NCBI GenBank assembly: GCA_003506995.1
Contig: DNXB01000324.1
Coordinates: forward strand, 1-26,968
Length of the DNA stretch: 26,968 nucleotides
Origin: Verrucomicrobiales bacterium
GTDB taxonomy: Bacteria; Verrucomicrobiota; Verrucomicrobiia; Verrucomicrobiales; Verrucomicrobiaceae
Direction of reading: 5' to 3'
The notes below the pieces were generated by a model, which had not been told where the DNA came from, ran no database searches, and worked only from the letters and a program-made list of their open reading frames with translations. This document shows, one piece after another, positions 1 through 8,112 of this stretch (within the stretch, counting starts at the first letter, position 1; every line of letters starts with the position of its first letter). Both the position numbers and the translations under genes were made by a program.

Positions 1-2
1 TC

Positions 3-2318
3 CCAAGTTCACCGTCTCCATTATTACTTAACGGCATTGACCTTAAACCCATCTCAAAGACGACGAAGGGCGGCCCGGCGAAGTTGCCACGAACCTACCA
101 GGAAGCTCGTGATCGAATGAAATCTCAGGTGGTTGAGGCGCTGGACCGTTTTGCGGCCCTTCCATCGCGCAAACGCTATGATGATGAGGCGGTTCTTTGT
201 CTGCGACTCCATCCAGACCGAACCGCAAAGACCTATGATCCCAAGGGAATCTTTGAAGCGGTCCGCGATCTTGAGAATGTTGGCTCACGCAACTACAAGA
301 CAAAGGCTGGTGAGGTCGCACAAACAGAGCGGATCAAGAAACAACTGGCGAAGGAGATTGAGGAGATTACCGGACGGCTGGTTTTCATTCGGAGCAACGA
401 CGCAGGGTTTCGACGATTGTTGAAGATGCTCGATCAATCAGAATTGCAGCTCTCTAAAGAGTTTTGCGTTGATGTGCGTGGCACCGAATGTTTCGATCTG
501 CTGAAGGGTAGTGAGCAACTTCATTTTCCCGATGAATGGAAGAAGGGTCGGGTCGAACTGGTGCTTCATCCTTCCAAACGTGATCATGCGGAACAGATGA
601 ACTTCTTCCGCCGTTTGTTTGATCGCAGTAACGGGCCGGAGCGACGTTTGCGCGCCGCTCCCTATCCTGATGGACCCACCTTCATTTCTTGCTACCTCAA
701 CCGAAGCGGACTGGAGGCGCTCGCGGACGCCAATCCGCTGCGAGCGGCGCATCCACTCGTCTTCGCCGGACTCGAAGAACTCCGGTCAGCTCCGGTGTTT
801 GCTGCTCCACCACCGTCCGTTGCGACCACGCGTTCTGCCATCCGAGTGGGAATATTCGATGGCGGCATTGATGTTTCGCACCCGCACTTGAAGACACATG
901 CCGAGCAGGTTGAGGATTTGTCGATTGAGACACCGCCAGACCTCAATTGTATCGCTCACGGGACCGCGGTGGCTGGTGCAGTGCTTTATGGCCCGTTGAA
1001 CGGACACGACACGAAGCAACCCTTGCCCACACCACAGGTGTCTGTCGTGAGTGTGCGCACACTTCCGACCTCGTCGAAAACCGATCCTGACCTATACGAA
1101 TGCATCGACATCATTGAGGCGGCTGTCCCTGCTCGGAAGGATGTTATGTTTTGGAACATCAGCTTCGGCCCACGCGGACCGATCACAGACGATTCCATTT
1201 CGAGGTTTACCTATGCATTGGACACGCTCGCAGTAGCTCACAAGGTTAGCTTCTGTGTGGCCGTGGGCAATGATGGTGACGTTGGTCCCGATCTGAATCG
1301 AATCCAATCTCCATCAGACCTGGTTAATGGACTTGGCGTGGGGGCACACACACATCGTGAAAATGAGGTCATTCATGCCAGTTATTCATGTCAGGGACCA
1401 GGCAGGGAGTGCGGGAAAACGAAACCTGAGGTGACTGCATTCGGAGGCTGCGATCAGTTTCCGATCCAGCTCATTGCCTTCAAGAAAGGACATAAGGTGC
1501 TGACCCACGGCACCAGTTTCGCATCGCCTCAAGTTGCAGCGCTTGCTGGTCAGGCTCTTGGGCGCGTGGAACGAAGTTCAGCGCTCCTCGCCAGAGCACT
1601 CGTTGTTCACACCGCACAACACCCACGCTCGAAGCCCGACAGTCTCCTCGGGTATGGGGCAATTGCTTCGTCGTTTGATGAGGTTGTACGTTGCGAAGCA
1701 AACCATGTCACTATTTGTTTCCAAGGAGAGCTGCTGGCAAAAAAGCACACCAAGCTGCCGGTTTTGCTTCCCGAGAATGTTGTGAACGTCGGCATGGTCA
1801 CCATCACCTGGACTATTGTCGCGCTCCCACCAGTGAACGCATTGCATCCGGCTGACTACACTGCGTTGTGCATCGAAGATGCCTTCTATCCACATTGTGA
1901 GTTTTATGAGTTTCGGCCTCCGAAGGAGGTTGTGGGAAGGACGGCGAAGCGTCTCCACATCAAGAATGATGCGGATGAGATCAAATCCCTGCTGGCGCAA
2001 AAGTGGAAAAAATCGGAAATGCCGCTTACGGATTCTTCAAAATATCGGACCGAACATCAGCAGCGATCTTCAGAACAGAAATGGGAGCCTCTGGTTAAAA
2101 AGCTGGTGAGAAAAGACGCTGAATCTCTTCGAAACCCATTCCTTGTCCTTCATGCCATCCCGCGGCAGGGCGCGTCTGGGCGCCTTGATTTTGCTGCCGT
2201 GGTGAGTATTCACGCTCCCAAGTTTGGAGGTGACTTGCACGACATCATCTTGCGCAAGTATCCCGCTTTGCAGCCGGTGCGACTTAGGGCTGAGACGGAA
2301 TTGCGAGTGCAGGTCTGA
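3..2318 (+). CDS. Subtilisin-like S8 family serine peptidase, 5'-partial
   Basis: Predicted serine endopeptidase of the subtilase fold. Counting from an internal TTG at 84, the catalytic triad is Asp259 (GIFDGGID), His292 (AHGTAVAG) and Ser478 (HGTSFASP). The oxyanion-hole Asn is Asn396 (VAVGNDG). No signal peptide is visible. About 250 residues precede the protease domain and about 210 follow it; the C-terminal part looks beta-rich. The frame has no stop back to the window edge, and the residues upstream of the TTG (LLLNGIDLKP, then a Gly-rich GGPAKLP) resemble the N terminus usual in this family. The true start is therefore probably outside the window. From memory, this subtilase subgroup is often encoded beside an AAA ATPase, which would lie to the left here. 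The gene is visibly more AT-rich than its neighbours (27 of 60 G+C in 1981-2040, against 40 of 60 in 2701-2760, counted by hand), which suggests transfer. The fold and triad are certain; the biological role is not. Confidence 0.88.
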   Translation, partial: PSSPSPLLLNGIDLKPISKTTKGGPAKLPRTYQEARDRMKSQVVEALDRFAALPSRKRYDDEAVLCLRLHPDRTAKTYDPKGIFEAVRDLENVGSRNYKTKAGEVAQTERIKKQLAKEIEEITGRLVFIRSNDAGFRRLLKMLDQSELQLSKEFCVDVRGTECFDLLKGSEQLHFPDEWKKGRVELVLHPSKRDHAEQMNFFRRLFDRSNGPERRLRAAPYPDGPTFISCYLNRSGLEALADANPLRAAHPLVFAGLEELRSAPVFAAPPPSVATTRSAIRVGIFDGGIDVSHPHLKTHAEQVEDLSIETPPDLNCIAHGTAVAGAVLYGPLNGHDTKQPLPTPQVSVVSVRTLPTSSKTDPDLYECIDIIEAAVPARKDVMFWNISFGPRGPITDDSISRFTYALDTLAVAHKVSFCVAVGNDGDVGPDLNRIQSPSDLVNGLGVGAHTHRENEVIHASYSCQGPGRECGKTKPEVTAFGGCDQFPIQLIAFKKGHKVLTHGTSFASPQVAALAGQALGRVERSSALLARALVVHTAQHPRSKPDSLLGYGAIASSFDEVVRCEANHVTICFQGELLAKKHTKLPVLLPENVVNVGMVTITWTIVALPPVNALHPADYTALCIEDAFYPHCEFYEFRPPKEVVGRTAKRLHIKNDADEIKSLLAQKWKKSEMPLTDSSKYRTEHQQRSSEQKWEPLVKKLVRKDAESLRNPFLVLHAIPRQGASGRLDFAAVVSIHAPKFGGDLHDIILRKYPALQPVRLRAETELRVQV

Positions 2319-2555
2319 GTTCAACGCATCATCGGTGATCATTCGGCCCCACGAGCTTCATGATTTCTCCGGGTGACGACGGAGGAGCGCATGATGGTGG
2401 AGCGTTTGGCAGCGAGTTTGAACAGTATTGCCAGAGAACGGGCAGACTGATCCCCAAGATGAAGTCACGCTGACTGTTCGACCGCGCACAGGAATGGGGC
2501 CGCTTTTCTTCTGTTCATCTCCGCGAGCGGCGGGTATTCTGCACTCCCAACCTTC

Positions 2556-2560
2556 GGAGG
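2556..2560 (+). promoter_or_regulatory. Shine-Dalgarno site for the Tat protein gene
   Basis: The sequence ggagg lies 9 bases before the ATG at 2570. It fixes that start, which is directly followed by a twin-arginine signal. It is worth marking because most other starts in this window have no recognisable Shine-Dalgarno sequence. The rest of the 2319-2569 gap holds no gene I can support; the best inverted repeat (ctccg 2367-2371 / cggag 2380-2384) is too weak to call a terminator. Confidence 0.6.
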
Positions 2561-2569
2561 CATCCTACC

Positions 2570-4189
2570 ATGACACACCGCCGCTCCTTTCTCACGTCAG
2601 CCACGGGCGCGGGTGCGCTCACCGCGCTGGGCCAGCTTGGATTTCTCGGGCGGCTGCCGTCCGTCTCTGCTGCCGAGGCGAAGCTGCCGCCGCATCTGGT
2701 GCGCTTTCATCCCGAAATCGAGCCATTGGTGCGGCTGCTGGAGGACACGCCGCGCGAGCGCGTGCTGGAGGAGGTCGCGGCGCGTGTGCGGCGCGGGCTG
2801 AGCTACCGTGAAGTGCTGGCCGCGCTCATGCTGGCGGGCATTCGCAGCGTGCAGCCGCGTCCGGTGGGCTTCAAATTTCACGCGGTGCTGGTGGTGAACT
2901 CCGCGCACCTCGCCAGCCTCGCCTCGCCGGACTCGGAACGCTGGCTGCCGATCTTCTGGGCGGTTGACCAGTTCAAGTCCTCGCAGGCCGCGAATGTGAA
3001 GGAAGGCAACTGGCTGATGGGGCCGGTGGACGAGGCCGCAGTGCCGCCCAGCCACAAGGCAAAGCAGGCTTTCATCGAGGCGATGGACAACTGGGACGAG
3101 AGCGCCGCGGATGCCGCCATCACCGGCCTCGTGCGCACGGCGGGCGCGAACGAGCTGTTTGAAATCTTCGTGCGCTACGGCATGCGCGACTTTCGCGACA
3201 TCGGCCACAAGGCGATCTATGTGGCGAACAGCTTCCGCACGCTCGAAGTCATCGGCTGGCATCATGCGGAGCCGGTGCTGCGCTCGCTCGCCTACGCATT
3301 GCTCGACCGCACCGGCGCGAAGGAGAATCCCGCCAAGGCCGATCTCCCTGCCGACCGGCCTTTCCGGCAGAATCTGGAAATCGTGAAGCAGGTACGCGAA
3401 GGCTGGCTGGATGGCAAACGCGATGCCGGCGCGACAAAGGAATTGCTGCAAGCCGTGCGCAGCGGCGCGCCTGCCGACACCAGCGCGTCCGCCTTGAAGC
3501 TGCTGAATCAAGGCGTGGCACCGCAATCGGTGTTTGACGCGCTCTTTGACAGCGCGGGCGAGCTTCTCATGCAAGTGCCCGGCATCATCTCGCTGCACGC
3601 GATGACCTTCACCAACGCGATCCATTACGCATGGCATCGCACGCAGAGCGATGAGACACGCCGCCTGCTGCTGCTGCAAAACGCCGCCTTCCTCCCGCTC
3701 TACCGTGGCGACCGGCCCGACAAAGGCATTCACATCGACACCTTCGAACCGCTCACGCCCGACGCGAAGGGGGAAGAGGCTGTGGCGGAGATCTTTGCCG
3801 ACATCGGCAAGGACCGCCTCACCGCCGCGCGCAAGGTGCTGGGCTATCTTCAAGGGCAAAACAGCGCGCAGCCCATCGCCGATGCCGCGCGCCGTCTCGT
3901 CTTTCTCAAGGGCACGAACTCGCACGACTACAAGTTCAGCTCCGCCGTGCTGGAGGACTACGAGCACCTCGCGCAGCCCTGGCGCGACCGCCTGCTCGCC
4001 GCCAGCGTCTTCAATTTCCGAGGTTCCGGCGAGAAGGACAACGAACTGGTGCGGCGTATCCGCTCGGCTCTCGGTGCGCAGGATGACACCGCGCTTGCGA
4101 CAGGGTGGCCGTGGCTGGGCCGGAGTAGTGTTCGAGCAAGATCCTCACGCCGCCGAGGTCCGGCAATTGGGCATGCAACGCTGCCGTGA
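2570..4189 (+). CDS. Tat-exported protein of unknown function
   Basis: The protein has 539 residues and begins with a twin-arginine signal (HRRSFLTSATGAG, then a hydrophobic stretch and Ala-rich cleavage region around residue 35), so it is probably exported folded. The body is Ala/Leu-rich and probably largely helical. It contains conserved-looking stretches such as FKFHAVLVVNSAHLAS and FVRYGMRDFRDIGHKAIYVA, with several His, Asp and Trp residues. I recall similar hypothetical proteins in Planctomycetota and Verrucomicrobiota but no assigned function. The last 33 residues or so (after about residue 506) change character to an Arg-rich tail, as if the original stop were lost and translation ran on into the convergent gap. 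It converges with the ThuA gene, whose stop codon ends 42 bases away. The assignment as a real gene is strong; the function is unknown. Confidence 0.82.
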   Translation: MTHRRSFLTSATGAGALTALGQLGFLGRLPSVSAAEAKLPPHLVRFHPEIEPLVRLLEDTPRERVLEEVAARVRRGLSYREVLAALMLAGIRSVQPRPVGFKFHAVLVVNSAHLASLASPDSERWLPIFWAVDQFKSSQAANVKEGNWLMGPVDEAAVPPSHKAKQAFIEAMDNWDESAADAAITGLVRTAGANELFEIFVRYGMRDFRDIGHKAIYVANSFRTLEVIGWHHAEPVLRSLAYALLDRTGAKENPAKADLPADRPFRQNLEIVKQVREGWLDGKRDAGATKELLQAVRSGAPADTSASALKLLNQGVAPQSVFDALFDSAGELLMQVPGIISLHAMTFTNAIHYAWHRTQSDETRRLLLLQNAAFLPLYRGDRPDKGIHIDTFEPLTPDAKGEEAVAEIFADIGKDRLTAARKVLGYLQGQNSAQPIADAARRLVFLKGTNSHDYKFSSAVLEDYEHLAQPWRDRLLAASVFNFRGSGEKDNELVRRIRSALGAQDDTALATGWPWLGRSSVRARSSRRRGPAIGHATLP

Positions 4190-4230
4190 ACACTCCGGCC
4201 AGCAGAATGTGTGGATCGCTTGCATACGCT

Positions 4231-4989
4231 CTAATTCGTCAGTGTCCACGCGACTCCATTGAGCAGCAAACGCCTCACGTCCGCGATCTGCATGTCCTCC
4301 GGCGCACCGAGGCTGGTGTAGAAGATGCGGGCTTTGTTTGCGCCAAAGCTGCGGGTCCAGGCGACGGGCATCGGCGGGCTGGTGTCGGTTTTGGCGTTGC
4401 CGATGAGCAGTGGCGTGGCATCGGCGGCGAGAGGCAGCACTTTGTAGAGCGATTGGGAGCCGAGGATGTTCGCGGGGTTCACCCCGGCGAGCAGCGGGCT
4501 GTTTTCGGCACCGGGGGCGATGCTGACGGTGTAGGGCAGGCCTTTCGTTTCGTAGCCGGTGTTCGGTGCGCCGAGGACTGCATCAGTGAATTCGGGCCAG
4601 GGAACGAGGCCGGGATCGACGACCTCATTGGGCTTCGGGATGAAGGCGTGGTTCGCGGTGCGGATGCCGAGGAGCGGCCTGCCCGCGTCAAGATGAGCGC
4701 GGATGGCGGCCATCTGATCCTTCGGCGGAAAGCGGCGGCGTGAGAAGAGCACGAGCAGGTCGGCGTCCTTCAAGGCTTCGACGAGTCCGGTGAAGTGATG
4801 CGGCTGCGGCTTGTCGCCTTCGATGATGCGCACTTGATGGCCGAGCGGCTTGAGCTGCTTCTCGGCGAAGTCACGCATGGTGCGCGGCGCCTCGTAGTTG
4901 TTCGGGTCTTCGACGACCATGATGACGATGTTCGCGGCAGGTGCAGCGGTGATGAGGCCGAGGAGGAGAGTGAGGATGATATGTTTCAT
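4231..4989 (-). CDS. ThuA-like domain protein, secreted
   Basis: The mature protein has the class I glutamine-amidotransferase-like fold of the ThuA family: an N-terminal beta strand IVIMVVEDPNNYEA, a DADLLVLFSRRR segment after a helix, a GIRTANHAF region and a C-terminal ARIFYTSLGAPEDM strand. In characterised relatives ThuA proteins are tied to sugar (trehalose) use; here that is only an analogy. I chose the ATG at 4989 because it starts a clear signal peptide (KHIILTLLLGLITAAPAA) and leaves 4 bases after the upstream gene's stop. The alternative ATG at 5028 would overlap the upstream gene by 35 bases and put a polar extension before the signal. The length of 252 residues is normal for a single ThuA domain. 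It is probably co-transcribed with the gene ending at 4994. Confidence 0.85.
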   Translation of the reverse strand: MKHIILTLLLGLITAAPAANIVIMVVEDPNNYEAPRTMRDFAEKQLKPLGHQVRIIEGDKPQPHHFTGLVEALKDADLLVLFSRRRFPPKDQMAAIRAHLDAGRPLLGIRTANHAFIPKPNEVVDPGLVPWPEFTDAVLGAPNTGYETKGLPYTVSIAPGAENSPLLAGVNPANILGSQSLYKVLPLAADATPLLIGNAKTDTSPPMPVAWTRSFGANKARIFYTSLGAPEDMQIADVRRLLLNGVAWTLTN

Positions 4990-4993
4990 GAAA

Positions 4994-5782
4994 TTAAGGT
5001 TTTTCGATGACGAGGCCGGCCTTTTCATCCACGCGGGCGATCACTACCTTCGCCTCGTTGCCTTTGCCCTTCACCGCCGTGTTTTGAGCGATGAGAAAAC
5101 GGCCGCCGCTGATCGGAACGATGCCGACTGAGGCGTTGAACTCCCAATTGCCGGTGAGTTGGAACTTCTCATCGGCACGCAGCAGCACCTGTGGCTTCCC
5201 GTAGCAGCCGAACCACCATGCGCCGTCGGCATACGCGGCGGTTTGGATGCCCATGAGCGTGTAGCCGCTGGCGAGGACATGGCGCTTCTGAAATTTGAAG
5301 CTCTCGTCATACTCGTAGAGGTAGTTTTCGTTCACGCCGGGTGGCAGACCGCCGACAATGATGAATTTGCCTTCGCGATACGCCATGCCTCCCGCGCCAT
5401 GCACCAGCTCTGGCACCGGGTGCTTCGCAAGTTCGGCGAGCGTGTCGCCATCATACACATAGACCCATGAGTCGGCCTCACCGGCGGGCCGGTTGAATTT
5501 GCCGAGATTCGTCGCCACATAGACGCGACCGTTGTGGAAGCAGGGGTCGCCGTGATGATCCGCCACAGGCACTTGCCTGAGGATGCGGCCCTCGGTGTCC
5601 GTTTTCACCAAGACATCCGTCCAGCACCAATAGATGGCGTCTTTGCCATTGGTGCAGATGCCTTGGACATGACGCGGGTAAGCGCCCTCGCATGACACGG
5701 CATGAAACGAGCCGTCATCGGCCAGGGTGCAGGCAAATGAAGCGAGGAATGCGGCCGCGAGGATCAGGTGTGTCAGTTGCAT
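4994..5782 (-). CDS. Secreted beta-propeller-like protein of unknown function
   Basis: The 262-residue protein starts with a signal peptide (QLTHLILAAAFLASFACTLA). The rest is built of short beta-rich repeats with turns such as WVYVYDGDTL, LYEYDESFKF and LLRADEKFQL, each ending in an aromatic or charged strand. That pattern suggests a small beta-propeller (NHL or YncE type), but I see no enzyme motif. The start at 5782 was preferred to 5812 because the signal peptide begins there. It lies 4 bases upstream of the ThuA gene on the same strand, so the two probably form an operon. A divergent gene begins at 5918. The protein may bind a ligand or carbohydrate, but this is a guess from the fold alone. 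Confidence 0.7.
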   Translation of the reverse strand: MQLTHLILAAAFLASFACTLADDGSFHAVSCEGAYPRHVQGICTNGKDAIYWCWTDVLVKTDTEGRILRQVPVADHHGDPCFHNGRVYVATNLGKFNRPAGEADSWVYVYDGDTLAELAKHPVPELVHGAGGMAYREGKFIIVGGLPPGVNENYLYEYDESFKFQKRHVLASGYTLMGIQTAAYADGAWWFGCYGKPQVLLRADEKFQLTGNWEFNASVGIVPISGGRFLIAQNTAVKGKGNEAKVVIARVDEKAGLVIEKP

Positions 5783-5917
5783 GATGGCTGGAAGGCTGAA
5801 ACCTACGTTCACCGTGGTGGCGATCTTGAGATGGGATGATGTTCGATAGAAGATCAGAGTCTCCCTTCTTCACCACAGCGCGCAGGATGCGATTTCCTCA
5901 TGACGTAACATGCTGAC
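5783..5917. promoter_or_regulatory. Divergent intergenic region, probable promoters
   Basis: This 135-base gap separates two divergent genes (start at 5782 on minus, 5918 on plus) and must hold both promoters. I see no convincing -35/-10 pair. An inverted repeat, gatctt at 5822-5827 and aagatc at 5850-5855 with 22 bases between, is the only operator-like element. Neither start has a Shine-Dalgarno sequence. Confidence 0.35.
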
Positions 5918-8011
5918 ATGCGAACCGCGCTTCTGCTCATCATCCTCACGATCCTCTCATACGATAGCGAAGCCGCCGAAGTCTGGCATCCCTTTGGCCC
6001 CGGAGGCGGCGGCTGGATCGAGGATGTGGTGGCTCATCCGACGAATCCGCAGGAGGTTTGGGCGATGACGGACCTGAGCGGCTTGTTTCGCTCGCAGGAC
6101 GCCGGGCTGACCTGGCGGAAGATGTCTGCCGATGTCGAGCGTGGCGTGATGGCACGGAAGCAGATCGTCTCGCATAACCGACAGTTCGCCATGGACCCCA
6201 ATGAGCCACGTCATCTGTATTGGGGCACCTGCGGCATGATCTGGACCAGCCACGATGGCGGTGAAAGCTGGCAGGCGGCGTTTGGCAAACCTCCGGCGGT
6301 GGGCGATGACCGCACTCCCGGCCTCGGGCATGCGATCGCGGTGGCGGCGGATGGCAGCGTCTATGCGCTCGATCATGAAAGCATGCTGCGTGTCTCGCGT
6401 GACCATGGCGCGACATGGACCGAACTCTCGAAGCCGCCGGTGGCGAAGAACAGCAGCGACACCCCCGCTTTCCCGCTGACGCTCGCCGATGGCACGCTCT
6501 GCGTGGCCTGCCGACCCTCGCCGGGACTGGCGATTTCAAAGGATGGCGGACGCACCTGGCGCATGACCTTGCCGGAGAGCATCATTCTCAATGCCCGCGC
6601 CGCTCCGGCTGGCAGTGGCCGCGAGGGCACCCTCTTTGCGTTTGATTCCACGGGCAAGCTGCATCGCAGCGATGACAGCGGCGGCAGCTTCACCCTCATC
6701 AAAGAAACGCGGCATCAATGGCAGCCCGGCACACGCTTTGCCGGAGGGCTGGCGGTGACGAAGGGTGGCCGTGTCATGCTCTGGGCGTTGGGCGAGCTGG
6801 TGGTGAGCGCGGACTGGGGCGCGACGTGGACCCGGCATCGCATCGAGACGCATTGGAATCGTGGATCGTATCCCGGCATGAACCGCTTCGCCACGCCCGA
6901 GGGCAAATGCAGCGCGCTGGATGTCACCGCCGATGGCAAGGTGTGGCTGAAATGCGACAGCTCGCTGATGTGCCGCAGCACCGACTTCGGCGTGAGCTGG
7001 ACCGGCAGCACCACCGGCCTGCAAGTGCTCTGCTACTTCAACGGCCCTGCCATCAGTCCGCACGATCCGCAGCAGGCGATGGTGGCCGCGCTCGATCAAG
7101 GTGTTTTTAAAACAAACGACGGCGGAGCCTCCTGGCAGCCCATGCGCATCCAGCCCGAGTGGTGGAACGACAAGTGGCAGAACCAGGACGGCAGCGTGGT
7201 CAAAGCGCACCCAGCCAAACCACAAACGTGGTTCGCCATCATTCACGGTCATGGCGGCACGCGGCATCCGCGTCTGCATCGCACCGACGATGGTGGCGAG
7301 ACCTGGACGCTCGTGCTCGATGTGAAGGAGAAGTTCGGCGGCGAGTGGGGCAAATGGCTGGATGACAGCGAGATGGGCGACCTTTGTTTTGATCCCTCAA
7401 ATCCCGCCATCATGCATCTGGCGAACTATCAGCTCGGTGTCTTGCGCAGCAGCGATGGCGGCGCGAGCTGGACGCAAACCCTGAAGACAAAGAACGGCCT
7501 CAGCCTCGCCACCTCGCCGAGCGGCCAGCACGTCTATTTGCAATGTGTGAAACGCACCGGCCTCTATGCCAGTCATGACCGTGGCCTCACCTGGGATGTC
7601 GCGCACCGGGCGGATGGCGTGGACGGACTGGCGCACCATCCCTCTGATGAAACCACGCTCTTCATCAGCGACGGCCAGCATGAGAACTACTGGAGCCACC
7701 AAGGCGAACGCCCCGCCAAACTGCTGAAAAGCACGGACGCAGGCAAAAGCTGGACTGAGCTGGCGCGGCTGGACAGCGGGCCGCTTTATATCGATCCCAT
7801 CAAGCCGGAGATCATGCTCATGAGCACACTGCATGGAGGGAAAGGCATCCTCCGCAGTCTGGACGGCGGCCAAACGTGGGCGGACTTTCATCACGACGCC
7901 CCCAGCCACACCGCACGTGGCTTCACCTATGGCGGCACCCCTGGCAGCGTGATCTATCACATGTTCGGCAACATGGCGCGGACCACGAAGCTATATGAGA
8001 TGGTGGAGTAG
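5918..8011 (+). CDS. Secreted Asp-box double-propeller protein, GH74-like
   Basis: A signal peptide (RTALLLIILTILSYDSEA) precedes a 697-residue chain with 13 Asp-box motifs (S-x-D-x-G-x-S/T-W). Examples are FRSQDAGLTW at 57-66, WTSHDGGESW at 109-118, HRTDDGGETW at 454-463 and LRSSDGGASW at 509-518. The number and spacing fit two seven-bladed beta-propellers, as in GH74 xyloglucanases. The opening GGGGWIEDVVAHPTNP followed by WAMTDLSG matches the GH74 entry strand; Asp52 then sits where the catalytic base lies, and Asp488 (EMGDLCFDPSNP) where the catalytic acid lies. The spacing of 436 is close to that I recall for GH74 enzymes. Such proteins are also annotated as sialidase or Ycf48-like, so hydrolysis of beta-glucans or xyloglucan is an inference. 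It is divergent from the propeller/ThuA pair and convergent with the gene ending at 8113. Confidence 0.8.
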   Translation: MRTALLLIILTILSYDSEAAEVWHPFGPGGGGWIEDVVAHPTNPQEVWAMTDLSGLFRSQDAGLTWRKMSADVERGVMARKQIVSHNRQFAMDPNEPRHLYWGTCGMIWTSHDGGESWQAAFGKPPAVGDDRTPGLGHAIAVAADGSVYALDHESMLRVSRDHGATWTELSKPPVAKNSSDTPAFPLTLADGTLCVACRPSPGLAISKDGGRTWRMTLPESIILNARAAPAGSGREGTLFAFDSTGKLHRSDDSGGSFTLIKETRHQWQPGTRFAGGLAVTKGGRVMLWALGELVVSADWGATWTRHRIETHWNRGSYPGMNRFATPEGKCSALDVTADGKVWLKCDSSLMCRSTDFGVSWTGSTTGLQVLCYFNGPAISPHDPQQAMVAALDQGVFKTNDGGASWQPMRIQPEWWNDKWQNQDGSVVKAHPAKPQTWFAIIHGHGGTRHPRLHRTDDGGETWTLVLDVKEKFGGEWGKWLDDSEMGDLCFDPSNPAIMHLANYQLGVLRSSDGGASWTQTLKTKNGLSLATSPSGQHVYLQCVKRTGLYASHDRGLTWDVAHRADGVDGLAHHPSDETTLFISDGQHENYWSHQGERPAKLLKSTDAGKSWTELARLDSGPLYIDPIKPEIMLMSTLHGGKGILRSLDGGQTWADFHHDAPSHTARGFTYGGTPGSVIYHMFGNMARTTKLYEMVE

Positions 8012-8087
8012 CGCGTTAAACGCGGCGTAGCAGCAAACGTGAGTTTGCCTCTCTGAAAGCCAAGGAAGACTGACGTCTTCCTCTACG
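8012..8087. repeat. Compound palindromic element (three hairpins, one outer stem)
   Basis: Directly after a stop codon lie three perfect inverted repeats. They are cgcgtt/aacgcg (8012-8017, 8019-8024), gcaaac/gtttgc (8033-8038, 8043-8048, loop gtga) and aggaagac/gtcttcct (8063-8070, 8075-8082, loop tgac). The last two are enclosed by an outer stem cgtag/ctacg (8026-8030, 8083-8087), which gives a three-way-junction shape. It sits in a convergent gap and lacks a T-run, so it resembles a REP/BIME-type repeat or a bidirectional transcript-end structure rather than a classical terminator. The rest of the gap (8088-8112) shows nothing. Confidence 0.6.
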
Positions 8088-8112
8088 GCGAGTCGCTATC
8101 TTCAATACACAG

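Noticed and set aside
2597..3967. 456-codon minus-strand frame opposite the Tat protein
   Set aside because: No domain is recognised, and the opposite frame has a Tat signal and a Shine-Dalgarno site.
4186..4743. 185-codon plus-strand frame downstream of the Tat protein
   Set aside because: It is the antisense shadow of the ThuA gene and has no features of its own.
5822..5855. Inverted repeat gatctt/aagatc in the divergent gap as an operator
   Set aside because: Six-base arms with a 22-base spacer can occur by chance; it is only noted in the intergenic entry.
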